Positions 17,217 through 25,161 of a stretch of 33,869 nt of DNA are shown in pieces (within the stretch, counting starts at the first letter, position 1; each line of letters starts with the position of its first letter). The notes beneath the pieces are model-generated. The model was not told the origin of the DNA, searched no databases, and worked only from the letters and a program-made list of their open reading frames with translations. The stretch spans positions 1 through 33,869 of the forward strand of contig JAGXGX010000166.1 of the NCBI GenBank assembly GCA_024636515.1. Reading direction: 5' to 3'. Position numbers and translations under genes: made by a program. Source of the stretch: Roseovarius sp. Its GTDB lineage: Bacteria; Pseudomonadota; Alphaproteobacteria; Rhodobacterales; Rhodobacteraceae.

Positions 17217-17468
17217 GTACGGGCTGACCTTTTGCTGAAAATCTCAGATGCCGTTTTGGGTGCCCATTCTGTCCAAATCATGTCGCGCCTTGGGAGAAGC
17301 GGTGTTGAATCGTTAAGCTGGCGTTAAGGATAAACGCGCCGAGAGGTGTGTTTTGACAGCACGGCAGGCGCTGTGTCAGGGCCCATTTGATCGGCGCGAG
17401 CCTGCTTATAAAGGGGCGCCATCCGCCGCGTTATTGCCAGCCCCGGCGTTTTCGGCGATTATGCGGCC

Positions 17469-18155
17469 ATGAACCGTATTGCCATTGGCCTTTGCGCCAT
17501 TCTCCTTGTGGCGCCTGCCTTGCGTAACGCGTCAGCCACAGAGACGGCGACGACGCGGCCTATGTCGCGCGCCGCCGAGGTACCCAATGCCCGCTGGGAT
17601 CACCGCCCGGGCGGCTCAGCTTGGACGCGTAGCGCACTGTCGGCACTGTCACAACACGGCGCTCCACTGGTGAAATCCGTACCCCGCGACATCGCCGCAT
17701 GGTGCCCCGGCTACGCCGCAGCAGATGAGGCGCAACGCCGCGCGTTTTGGGTCGGGTTCCTCTCGGCACTCGCCAAGCATGAGAGTACATATCGCGCCAA
17801 GGCTGTGGGCGGCGGTGGCCTGTGGTTTGGTCTGCTGCAAATTCTGCCCAGCACTGCGCGCGGCTATGGCTGCCGGGCGCGTTCGGGCGGTGCGCTGACC
17901 AATGGCGGCGACAACCTGAGCTGCGCGATCCGCATCATGGCGCGCACTGTGCCACGCGACAATGCCATCGCCGTCAAAGACGGGCGTTGGCGCGGCGTCG
18001 CCGCCGATTGGGGTCCGATGCGCAATAAAGGCAAGCGGGATGACATGGCGTCGTGGCTGCGCGGGCAGGAGTATTGCGCGCTAAAACGCTCGCCCCGCCC
18101 GACGTTGCGCCCCAAATCCATAGAAACGCAGCGCAGCGCGAAGCAGGCGCGCTAA
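17469..18155 (+). CDS. Secreted lytic-transglycosylase-like protein
   Basis: A 228-residue exported protein with a signal peptide (MNRIAIGLCAILLVAPALRNASA) and an SLT-like lysozyme domain. The catalytic glutamate is probably E105 in LAKHESTYRAKAVGGGGLWFGLLQILPSTARGYGC. The second conserved block is NLSCAIRIM. Cysteines C79, C135 and C152 are consistent with a periplasmic fold. Such enzymes cut peptidoglycan between MurNAc and GlcNAc. The 252-base leader region upstream contains TTGACA at 17353 and TATAAA at 17407 but with no acceptable spacing, so no promoter is called. It converges with pepN seven bases away. Confidence 0.8.
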   Translation: MNRIAIGLCAILLVAPALRNASATETATTRPMSRAAEVPNARWDHRPGGSAWTRSALSALSQHGAPLVKSVPRDIAAWCPGYAAADEAQRRAFWVGFLSALAKHESTYRAKAVGGGGLWFGLLQILPSTARGYGCRARSGGALTNGGDNLSCAIRIMARTVPRDNAIAVKDGRWRGVAADWGPMRNKGKRDDMASWLRGQEYCALKRSPRPTLRPKSIETQRSAKQAR

Positions 18156-18162
18156 CGCCGCC

Positions 18163-20727
18163 TCAACATTGCAGGATGCGCCCGACCATTTCAGCGGTGT
18201 CGCGGCTGAGGTTCGGCTGGCTGGCGATGCGATTCAGCTGCGCCTTGATCATTGACTGGCGCGCTGGGTCATAGCGCCGCCAAGTCTCGAACGCGGAACA
18301 CATGCGCGCCGTCGTCTGCGGGTTCAGCGGATCCAGCGCGATCAGCCAATCTGCCAGCAGCTCATATCCAGCGCCGCTGGCATAATGAAAGCCTGCCGGT
18401 GATCCGGCCAGCGCGCCCAGCGTCGCGCGAAAGCGATTAGGGTTTTTCATGGTGAAATCGGGATGCTGCGTCAGATTTGCGGCAGTCTCTGCCGCTAGGT
18501 CCGGCGCCGCGTAGGCGACCTGAAGGCTGAACCACTTGTCGATAACCAGCCTGTCGGCCTGCCATTGATCGTAAAACGCGCGGATTGCTGCATCGCCCTT
18601 GCCTGCTTGCAGAAGGCACGCCAGTGCCGCCAGATGCTGCGTCATATTATCAGCCGCGCCGTACTGCGCCTGCGCCGCAGCGCCGCCGTCTCGGCGCGTT
18701 ATCATCGCCAGCGCGGCATTGGCCAGCGCGCGTGCGCCCGATTGCTTGGCGCCCGGATCGTAGGGCTCCGTTACCTGATGCTTCGCATATAGTGTTCTGG
18801 CCACGGCCTCCAAAGTCTTGGCCCTTGCATCCTTGAGCGTCTCCAGACCGTCCCAGATCGACTGCGGATCGGGTGTGCCCCCGGCGTCAAAGATCGCCTG
18901 CGCCAGATCATCCTGACTGGGCAGGCTAAGCGCGAGCGCCCGAAAGGCGGGATCAAGGCTCTCGTCCTGCGCCACCGTCGCGATTGCCTGCAAATAGGCC
19001 GCGTCTGGCGCTGCGCCATGCCGGATCATCGCCAGAAGCCCCTCGCGCGCCAGCGCACGGCCCGCTTCCCACTTGTTGAAGGGGTCGGTGTCATGGGCCA
19101 AGAGGAACGCGCGCTCAGCGTCGTTTGTCTCGCGTTCAAGGATCACGGGCGCCGAAAAACCGCGCAGGATCGACGGGATGGGATGGGCCGAAAGACCTTT
19201 AAATTCAAAACTCTGTTCTGCTTTATTCATCTCAAGTAGCTGCGTTTCCACGACCTCATCGCCATTTTGCGATAGCAGGCCAACGGCGATCGGGATCACC
19301 CGCGGCGGTTTGTCTTGCTGCCCCGGTGTTGGCGGTGTTTCCTGTTTGAAATTAAGGGTATAAGTGCCGTCCTTGAACTCATCTGTTACCGACAGGCGCG
19401 GCGTGCCGGCATCCTCGTACCAGCGTTTGAACTGCGCCAGATCGCGGCCTGTCACATCCTCAAACACCTTCAGCCAATCCTCGATTGTGCAGGCCTGCCC
19501 ATCATGTCGCTGGAAATAAAGCGTTAGCGCCTTGGACCATGCGTCATCCCCCACCAGAGTTTTCAGCATCCCGATCAGCTCGGCGCCCTTTTCGTAGACG
19601 GTGGCAGTGTAGAAATTGTTGATCTCGACAAAGCTGCTGGGCCGCACCGGATGCGCCAGTGGACCGTTATCCTCGCGGAACTGGCGCGCACGCAGGGCGA
19701 TCACGTCCTCGATCCGCTTGACCGGCGCGCTGCGCATGTCTGAGGTGAATTGCGCATCGCGAAAGACGGTCAGCCCCTCCTTGAGGCACAGCTGAAACCA
19801 GTCGCGGCAAGTGATCCGGTTGCCTGTCCAGTTGTGAAAATACTCGTGCGCGATTATCGCCTCAATCCGCTCAAAATTGCCGTCGGTTGAGGTTTCTGGT
19901 GAGGCCAGGACGCAGGAGGAGTTGAAGATATTCAAGCCCTTATTCTCCATCGCGCCCATGTTGAAATCGTCGACGGCGACGATATTGAACAGATCCAGAT
20001 CGTATTCGCGGCCATACTCCGTCTCGTCCCAGCGCATCGAATCCTTAAGCGCCTGCATCCCAAAGGCGCATTTGCCCTCATCGCCGGGGCGCACCCAGAT
20101 ATTAAGTGCCACTTCCCGGCCAGACATTGTGGTAAAGCTGCCCGGGTGCGCCACCAGCTGGCCAGCCACGAGCGCAAAGAGGTACGCCGGTTTCGGCCAC
20201 GGATCATGCCATTCGGCAAATCCGTCGTCCATTTCACCGGGGTTGCCGTTGGAAAGCATCACAGGCTCGGCGCCCTCAATGCGCACGGTAAAGACGGCCA
20301 TCACGTCTGGGCGGTCGGGATAGTAGGTGATCTTGCGAAACCCTTCGGCCTCACACTGTGTGCAATACATGCCGCTGGACATGTATAGCCCCTCCAGCGC
20401 GGTGTTGGTCGAGGGGCTGATCTCAACCTCGGCCTCCCACATGAATTCGCCGTCTGGCACAGCGCAGGTCAGGCCCGTTTCCGTCACATCCGGCGCCACC
20501 TCGACTCCGTCGATACAAGCGCGGATCAGCGTCATTTTCTCGCCGTCCAGCGCGAATTCGCGGCTGCTGGCGTCGGGATTAGGTGTGAAAGTGATGCGGC
20601 TTAGGACGCGCGTGCGTGTCGGATCGAGGCGAAAGGTCAGATGCACATCGCGCACCAGCCAGTTAGGCGGGGTGTAATCGGACAGATGAATTGGCTCTAC
20701 GGCGGCGTTCGGTGCGGGATGCGACAT
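18163..20727 (-). CDS. pepN: Aminopeptidase N (M1 family)
   Basis: An 854-residue zinc aminopeptidase of the gammaproteobacterial/alphaproteobacterial PepN type. The exopeptidase motif GAMEN is at 258-262, and the zinc site is H294-E295-x2-H298 (HEYFH) with the third ligand E317 (KEGLTVF). The long helical C-terminal domain ends in SQPNLSRDTAEMVGRILQC. The enzyme trims N-terminal residues during cytoplasmic peptide turnover. The ATG has AAGGA nine bases upstream. It converges with the transglycosylase gene at one end and diverges from the small membrane protein at the other. Confidence 0.96.
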   Translation of the reverse strand: MSHPAPNAAVEPIHLSDYTPPNWLVRDVHLTFRLDPTRTRVLSRITFTPNPDASSREFALDGEKMTLIRACIDGVEVAPDVTETGLTCAVPDGEFMWEAEVEISPSTNTALEGLYMSSGMYCTQCEAEGFRKITYYPDRPDVMAVFTVRIEGAEPVMLSNGNPGEMDDGFAEWHDPWPKPAYLFALVAGQLVAHPGSFTTMSGREVALNIWVRPGDEGKCAFGMQALKDSMRWDETEYGREYDLDLFNIVAVDDFNMGAMENKGLNIFNSSCVLASPETSTDGNFERIEAIIAHEYFHNWTGNRITCRDWFQLCLKEGLTVFRDAQFTSDMRSAPVKRIEDVIALRARQFREDNGPLAHPVRPSSFVEINNFYTATVYEKGAELIGMLKTLVGDDAWSKALTLYFQRHDGQACTIEDWLKVFEDVTGRDLAQFKRWYEDAGTPRLSVTDEFKDGTYTLNFKQETPPTPGQQDKPPRVIPIAVGLLSQNGDEVVETQLLEMNKAEQSFEFKGLSAHPIPSILRGFSAPVILERETNDAERAFLLAHDTDPFNKWEAGRALAREGLLAMIRHGAAPDAAYLQAIATVAQDESLDPAFRALALSLPSQDDLAQAIFDAGGTPDPQSIWDGLETLKDARAKTLEAVARTLYAKHQVTEPYDPGAKQSGARALANAALAMITRRDGGAAAQAQYGAADNMTQHLAALACLLQAGKGDAAIRAFYDQWQADRLVIDKWFSLQVAYAAPDLAAETAANLTQHPDFTMKNPNRFRATLGALAGSPAGFHYASGAGYELLADWLIALDPLNPQTTARMCSAFETWRRYDPARQSMIKAQLNRIASQPNLSRDTAEMVGRILQC

Positions 20728-20744
20728 GGCGTGTCCTTTTGGTC

Positions 20745-20770
20745 GGAACCTCTTGGCTGATAGCAGAGTT
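20745..20770 (+). promoter_or_regulatory. Candidate ECF-type promoter (GGAAC-N17-AGTT)
   Basis: GGAAC at 20745-20749 is followed after 17 bases by AGTT at 20767-20770, close to the GGAAC/GTT pattern of several alphaproteobacterial ECF sigma factors. It would lie about 75 bases in front of the small membrane protein gene. It was found by eye and such matches occur by chance. Confidence 0.2.
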
Positions 20771-20844
20771 AGTAGGATAATCAGGGGCCTTCAATGGGCA
20801 TCGCGGCACCCGCGTCGCATAAACAAATATTGGGAGTATTCGCT

Positions 20845-21072
20845 ATGTCGGCACCCGACACGAACACCGAAAAGAACAAGGCAGCCCACAAGACGCCTAT
20901 TGTCGGTATGGTCGCGATGGTTATTTTTGCGCTGGTACTGCTGTTTGGTCTAGTCGCTTGGCTAAGCTATGCTGGCAACGATCCCGAAGAGGCGGGCGGC
21001 GTTGAGGACGGCATCAGCACCGAACTGAACGAGACGTCTGAACCTGCGGTGGAGCAGCCGTCGACAGAATAG
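20845..21072 (+). CDS. Small single-pass membrane protein
   Basis: A 75-residue protein with a short polar N-terminus (SAPDTNTEKNKAAHKTP), one transmembrane helix at about 19-45 (GMVAMVIFALVLLFGLVAWLSY) and an acidic tail rich in Glu, Asp and Ser. The tail is probably periplasmic if the positive residues stay in the cytoplasm. The ATG at 20845 follows GGGAG; an upstream in-frame ATG at 20794 lacks a site. It is followed by a strong terminator, so it forms a unit of its own. Family unknown. Confidence 0.65.
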   Translation: MSAPDTNTEKNKAAHKTPIVGMVAMVIFALVLLFGLVAWLSYAGNDPEEAGGVEDGISTELNETSEPAVEQPSTE

Positions 21073-21115
21073 CGCTCGGCAGACTAAGCAGTGCCGCTGC
21101 ACGGTTTCAACAATG

Positions 21116-21142
21116 GCCCGGCTTCGATTAGCCGGGCTTTTT
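21116..21142 (+). terminator. Rho-independent terminator
   Basis: GCCCGGC (21116-21122) pairs with GCCGGGC (21131-21137) around an 8-base loop and is followed directly by TTTTT. It ends the transcript of the small membrane protein. Confidence 0.9.
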
Positions 21143-21178
21143 GCATATAGGTCTCACGTTGCTGCTAGCAGAGGGTTG

Positions 21179-21343
21179 ATGAAGCACCGCAAGAAGAGTG
21201 ATTTGCCGTCGAAGATATGCGCTACCTGTGGCCTCCCATTTACTTGGCGGCGCAAATGGGCGCGTGATTGGGATACTGTGCGTCATTGCAGCGATCGATG
21301 CCGCCGCCATCGCGGCAAGGGCTCTGGCACTACAGGGGCTTGA
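21179..21343 (+). CDS. DUF2256 protein
   Basis: A 54-residue basic protein matching DUF2256 over its whole length: MKHRKKSDLPSKICATCG, then PFTWRRKWARDWDTVRHCSDRCR. The four cysteines (CATC and CSDRC) form a likely zinc knuckle. The ATG at 21179 is just behind GAGGG and gives the family length; the open frame extends upstream through the terminator, which is not credible. Role unknown. Confidence 0.88.
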   Translation: MKHRKKSDLPSKICATCGLPFTWRRKWARDWDTVRHCSDRCRRHRGKGSGTTGA

Positions 21344-21398
21344 ATTTCAGTGCGCAGGCGTCAAGATAGTGCAAACATTCCGCATCGCGAAGGCCCCT

Positions 21399-22178
21399 AT
21401 GAAACGACCCGTCGTCGGCATTATTGGCAACCAATACGTCATTGAGGAGCGCTATCCTGTTCATGCGGTGGGCCGGATGAACTTGGACGCAGTCGCACAT
21501 GTTGCGAATGCGATGCCCTATGTAATTGCCGCCGATCCCGCGCTGGTCAGCGTGGATGAGCTAATGCAGGTTTGCGACGGCTTTTTGCTGACAGGCGGAC
21601 GAGCCAACGTGCATCCCGATCACTACGGCGAGCCGCCGAGCGCCGCGCATGGGGCCTTTGATGAGGCGCGTGACGCAATCACCCTGCCGCTGGTGCGTGC
21701 CTGCGTTGAGGCAGGCCAGCCAATCTTGGGCCTTTGCCGCGGTTTTCAGGAGATCAACGTCGCGATGGGCGGCACGCTGGACCCTGAGATCCGCGATCTG
21801 CCGGGCCGGGACAATCACCGCATGCCCCCCGATGGTACGTTGGAGGAGCAGTTTGCTTTGCGCCACTTGGTAACATTGGATGAGGGCGGCATATTCCACC
21901 GGCTGCTCGGCTCCCGCGAGGTGATGACCAATACGCTGCACGGACAAGGTATCAGGGCGCCGGGGCCGCGCATTGCGGTGGAGGGCCGCGCGGTGGATGG
22001 CACGATTGAGGCGATCCACGTTAGCGGCGCTGCGGGATTTGCGCTGGCGGTGCAATGGCATCCCGAATGGAACGCCGCGACGGACCCTGTGTCACGGCCA
22101 TTATTTGAGGCGTTCGGCGCGGCCGCGCGGCAGTGGGCGGCGGGGCACGGCCCTGCACCGGCGTTGAAATCTGCGTAG
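21399..22178 (+). CDS. Class I glutamine amidotransferase-like hydrolase (C26, PuuD-like)
   Basis: A 259-residue cysteine hydrolase of peptidase family C26. The nucleophile elbow is ILGLCRGFQEINVAMGG with C113, and the His-Glu pair is in QWHPEW (H221, E223). Family members include gamma-glutamyl-GABA hydrolase PuuD of putrescine breakdown and GATase1-like proteins of other pathways. The TGGRANVHPDHYGEPP block is typical of PuuD-type proteins, and no synthetase domain is attached. The ATG at 21399 follows GAAGG. It is upstream of the amine-type cluster at 23 kb but separated from it by DUF454 and a relic-containing gap, so a link to that cluster is only a possibility. Confidence 0.85.
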   Translation: MKRPVVGIIGNQYVIEERYPVHAVGRMNLDAVAHVANAMPYVIAADPALVSVDELMQVCDGFLLTGGRANVHPDHYGEPPSAAHGAFDEARDAITLPLVRACVEAGQPILGLCRGFQEINVAMGGTLDPEIRDLPGRDNHRMPPDGTLEEQFALRHLVTLDEGGIFHRLLGSREVMTNTLHGQGIRAPGPRIAVEGRAVDGTIEAIHVSGAAGFALAVQWHPEWNAATDPVSRPLFEAFGAAARQWAAGHGPAPALKSA

Positions 22179-22329
22179 TACGCAGCAAACGGGCGTTTGC
22201 GCTGATAGTAAACTTCGGGATTCAGGTATTTATGACCAAGAAAAAGCCGGGGGCACTGTGCACTGCGCGGTGCCTGTGCGAGTGGTCGAGGCAGACTAGA
22301 CAACCCGGCGTCAAGGAGTGCGCGTTGAC

Positions 22330-22743
22330 ATGAAACCGGATCTGCAACCCGGTCCGGATCCAAGTGCGCCGCCCGAAGCGGGTACAGTGATGCGTGCGCT
22401 CTGGGTTTGTGTGGGCAGCGTGTCGCTAGCGCTTGGCGCGGTTGGGGTGATCCTGCCGCTGCTGCCGACGACACCGTTTGTTCTGCTTGCGGCATTCGCC
22501 TTTGCGCGGGGGTCGCCGCGGCTGCGGGGGTGGCTGACAGGCAATCGGATCTTTGGCCCTATCATCGCCGACTGGGAGGCACGCGGCGTTGTCGCGCCGC
22601 GCTACAAGGCTATGGCCTGCACCGCTATGTGTGCTGTTTTGCTAGCATCGGTGCTGGGCGGATTGGCTTGGCGGTTGATCGCAGTGCAGGCCGTCTTCAT
22701 GTTTTGCGCGGCGGCCTACGTGCTAAGCCGACCCTCCCGATAG
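22330..22743 (+). CDS. DUF454 (YbaN-like) membrane protein
   Basis: A 137-residue inner membrane protein of the DUF454/YbaN family. The signature is GAVGVILPLLPTTPFVLLAAFAFARGSPRLRGWLTGNRIFGPIIADWEARGVVAPRYKAMA, with hydrophobic helices before and after it and a third at the C-terminus. Function is unknown. An AAGGAG at 22313 serves the ATG at 22330; a GTG at 22318 overlaps that site and is not used. Confidence 0.88.
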   Translation: MKPDLQPGPDPSAPPEAGTVMRALWVCVGSVSLALGAVGVILPLLPTTPFVLLAAFAFARGSPRLRGWLTGNRIFGPIIADWEARGVVAPRYKAMACTAMCAVLLASVLGGLAWRLIAVQAVFMFCAAAYVLSRPSR

Positions 22744-22845
22744 AGCGAAATAGGATTTGGTAAAGCAAAAGATCGGAAAACCCTCATTTGCCGCAAGGCC
22801 CTCTGGCGCGTAGCGTTGCGCAACAGTAAAATCTGAGGGTGAGGC

Positions 22846-22959
22846 ATGGCGCAGCGAATATTCATTGCGGGCGAATGGACGGTATCGGTCGCAGATGATG
22901 TTCTTGATTGCATAGATCCATCGACCGGCGCGGCGCTGGAGGCTGGATGCCTTCCTTGA
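22846..22959 (+). pseudogene. Aldehyde-dehydrogenase N-terminal remnant
   Basis: An ATG with GAGGG/GAGG in front opens 37 codons reading MAQRIFIAGEWT, then VLDCIDPSTGAALE, before a TGA. This pattern (xFIxGEW followed by xDPSTGxxL) is the start of the aldehyde dehydrogenase superfamily. The remaining ~440 residues are absent. It looks like the leftover 5' end of an ALDH gene, removed by a deletion. Such a gene next to an amine dehydrogenase would make sense, as N-dealkylation and ring cleavage give aldehydes. Confidence 0.5.
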
Positions 22960-23026
22960 GCCGAAACAAAAAACACGGTGGAAGGTCGGCGGCGGCGTTG
23001 GCTGGTATGACATGAAAACTGGCTAG
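22955..23026 (+). pseudogene. Short 3' reading-frame tail of unknown gene
   Basis: In the frame one base on from the ALDH remnant, LEPKQKTRWKVGGGVGWYDM and three further codons lead to a TAG at 23024-23026. The ordered composition looks like the C-terminus of a real protein that I cannot name. With the remnant upstream it suggests a deletion that fused the 5' end of one gene to the 3' end of another. Confidence 0.25.
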
Positions 23027-23064
23027 ATCGCACCGCGCACCCATTCCCGAGAGAGAGACTATAC

Positions 23065-25161
23065 ATGCCCAAAGATACTAAGTCTGCCCGCGACCCGCGC
23101 TATGATATCCTTTTTGAGCCGGTCAAGATCGGGCCGGTGACGGCCAAGAACCGCTTTTACCAAGTGCCCCACTGCAACGGCGGGGGCTATCGCGACCCTT
23201 CGGCGGCGGCGCAGATGCGCAATATCAAGGCGCAAGGCGGCTGGGGTGTAATCTTTACCGAGCAGGTTGAGATGCATCATACGTCTGAAATCACGCCGTT
23301 TATCGAGCTAAGGCTTTGGGAGGATAAGGATATTCCCGGCCTAGCGCGTATGGCCGAGGCGATGAAAACGGATGGCGCGCTGGCAGGGATCGAACTGGCC
23401 TATAGCGGCGTCAACGGTGGCAATCTTTATACCAAAGAGGTGCCGATGGCGCCCTCCACCTCGCCGATTCTGACTTTCTACAAGGACCCGGTCAGTGCCC
23501 GCGCGATGGACAAGGAGGACATTCGCGATTTGCGCCGTTGGCACCGCAATGCGTGCCTGCGCGCGAAAACCGCGGGCTATGACATCATCGAGTTATATGG
23601 CGCGCACGGCTTTGGCGTGATCCAGCATTTTCTGTCGCCGCTGACCAATCAGCGCAGCGATGAGTACGGCGGCAGCTTGGAGAATCGCGCGCGTCTTTTT
23701 CGCGAGTTGATCAGCGAGTGCAAGGATGCGGTTGGCGACAGCATTGCTATTTCCGTGCGCCTGTCGCTGGAGGAAATTGGCGGGTTGGAGAACCCCGAAG
23801 TGCGCGACATGATCTCGATGAACGCCGATCTGCCGGACCTTTGGGATCTGGGCCATGGTACGTGGGAGGACTGCTCGGGGCCGTCCCGCTTTACCGAAGA
23901 AGGCGCGCAAGAGCCGCTGGTGCGCGGCATCAAGGAGCTGACGGACAAGCCTGTGGTCGGTGTCGGCCGCTTTACCTCGCCCGATGCGATGGTCAGCCAG
24001 ATCAAGCGCGGCGTGCTGGATTTCATCGGGGCCGCGCGCCCGTCAATTGCCGATCCGTTCATCCCGCGCAAGATTGACGAGGGCCGCGTCGAGGATATTC
24101 GCGAGTGCATCGGCTGCAACATCTGCGTGACGGGCGATATGACCATGTCGATCAGTCGCTGCACGCAGAACCCCACCTTTATGGAGGAGTGGCGCAAGGG
24201 CTGGCATCCCGAAGAGATCGACGCAAAGGGCGTGAGCGAGACGGTCCTTATCATTGGCTCGGGTCCCGCTGGTCTTGAGGCCGCGCGCGCCGCTGGCGAA
24301 CGCGGTTATCAGGTTGCGCTGGCTGAGGCAGGGACCGAACTGGGCGGGCGCGTGGCGCTGGAATGCAAATTGCCCGGTCTGGCGACGTGGGGCCGCGTGC
24401 GGGACTACCGCCAGCACCAGATTTCTCAGATGCCGAATGTCGAGGTCTACTACGACTCGCTGCTTTCGGCGCAGGATGTTCTCGATTTTGGCTTTGATAA
24501 TGTAGCGATTGCGACTGGCTCCACTTGGCGCCGCAACGGCGTGGCGCGGTACAACCTGCTGCCTATCCCCATGGACGCCGCGATGCCCGTTTTTACCCCA
24601 GATGATCTGATGGCGGGTACGCTGCCGGAGGGTGGTCATGTCGTGCTATATGACGACGATCACTATTACATGGGCGGCGTTTTGGCCGAGCTTTTGGTGC
24701 AAAAGGGGCTGGAGGTGACGCTTGTCACTCCTGCGAACCTCGTCAGTGAATGGACGCTGAACACGCTAGAGCAGCATCGCATCCAGGCCCGCATGATCGA
24801 GCTAGGCGTGCATATCGTCACCGCGCAGGCGGTCACGGCTGTGACGGGGCAGGGCGCGACACTTAGCTGCGCCTTTACCGGGCGCGCGAGTAACGTGGAC
24901 TGCGACGCTGTCGTCATGGTCACATGCCGGATGCCCAATGACGATCTGTGGCAGGCGCTCAAGGCCCGCGAGGATGAGTGGGAGGGCGCAGGCATCAAAA
25001 AGATTGAGCGTATTGGCGACGCCAACGCGCCCGCGCCGATTGCTTGGGCTACCTATGCCGGTCACCGCTTTGCCCGCGAGTTGGACGTAACCCGCGAGCA
25101 GGACGAATTGCCATTCCGCCGCGAAGTGACCGAACTGGCCCCGAAGGAGGCGTTTCGATGA
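23065..25161 (+). CDS. Dimethylamine/trimethylamine-dehydrogenase-like flavoprotein
   Basis: A 698-residue iron-sulfur flavoprotein close to trimethylamine dehydrogenase (TMADH) in layout. An Old Yellow Enzyme barrel is followed by a 4Fe-4S site and an ADP/NAD-binding region (VLIIGSGPAGLEAARAAGE). C37 in QVPHCNGGG occupies the place of the cysteine that carries 6-S-cysteinyl FMN. Catalytic Y178, H181 and D269 and the cage residue W267 are kept. Cluster ligands are C348, C351, C354 and C366. At the position of TMADH Tyr60 the residue is Gln67; glutamine here is, as I recall, the mark of dimethylamine dehydrogenase. The likely reaction is oxidative cleavage of a secondary amine, releasing an aldehyde and passing electrons to ETF. 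Its stop overlaps the ABC ATPase start (ATGA). Confidence 0.92.
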   Translation: MPKDTKSARDPRYDILFEPVKIGPVTAKNRFYQVPHCNGGGYRDPSAAAQMRNIKAQGGWGVIFTEQVEMHHTSEITPFIELRLWEDKDIPGLARMAEAMKTDGALAGIELAYSGVNGGNLYTKEVPMAPSTSPILTFYKDPVSARAMDKEDIRDLRRWHRNACLRAKTAGYDIIELYGAHGFGVIQHFLSPLTNQRSDEYGGSLENRARLFRELISECKDAVGDSIAISVRLSLEEIGGLENPEVRDMISMNADLPDLWDLGHGTWEDCSGPSRFTEEGAQEPLVRGIKELTDKPVVGVGRFTSPDAMVSQIKRGVLDFIGAARPSIADPFIPRKIDEGRVEDIRECIGCNICVTGDMTMSISRCTQNPTFMEEWRKGWHPEEIDAKGVSETVLIIGSGPAGLEAARAAGERGYQVALAEAGTELGGRVALECKLPGLATWGRVRDYRQHQISQMPNVEVYYDSLLSAQDVLDFGFDNVAIATGSTWRRNGVARYNLLPIPMDAAMPVFTPDDLMAGTLPEGGHVVLYDDDHYYMGGVLAELLVQKGLEVTLVTPANLVSEWTLNTLEQHRIQARMIELGVHIVTAQAVTAVTGQGATLSCAFTGRASNVDCDAVVMVTCRMPNDDLWQALKAREDEWEGAGIKKIERIGDANAPAPIAWATYAGHRFARELDVTREQDELPFRREVTELAPKEAFR

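Larger units (their letters stand above)
22744..23064 (+). other. 321-base gap before the catabolic cluster
   Basis: This stretch has no intact gene. It contains two decayed pieces of reading frame (described separately) and, close to its end, GAGAGAG as ribosome binding site for the dehydrogenase gene. The promoter of the catabolic cluster should be here or within the relics, but no clear -35/-10 pair was found. No regulator gene is present. Confidence 0.6.

Noticed and set aside
17353-17412. TTGACA at 17353 and TATAAA at 17407 upstream of the transglycosylase gene.
   Set aside because: They are too far apart to be one promoter, and neither has a good partner at 16-18 bases.
22231-22333. 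A 33-codon cysteine-rich ORF (MTKKKPGALCTARCLC...) whose TGA overlaps the DUF454 start as ATGA.
   Set aside because: No strong ribosome binding site, no recognised family, and the overlap can arise by chance. The AAGGAG inside it serves the DUF454 gene.
22815-22824. Perfect palindrome GTTGCGCAAC in the gap before the catabolic cluster.
   Set aside because: A 10-base palindrome is expected about thirty times by chance in a window of this size, and there is no second copy or regulator gene nearby.
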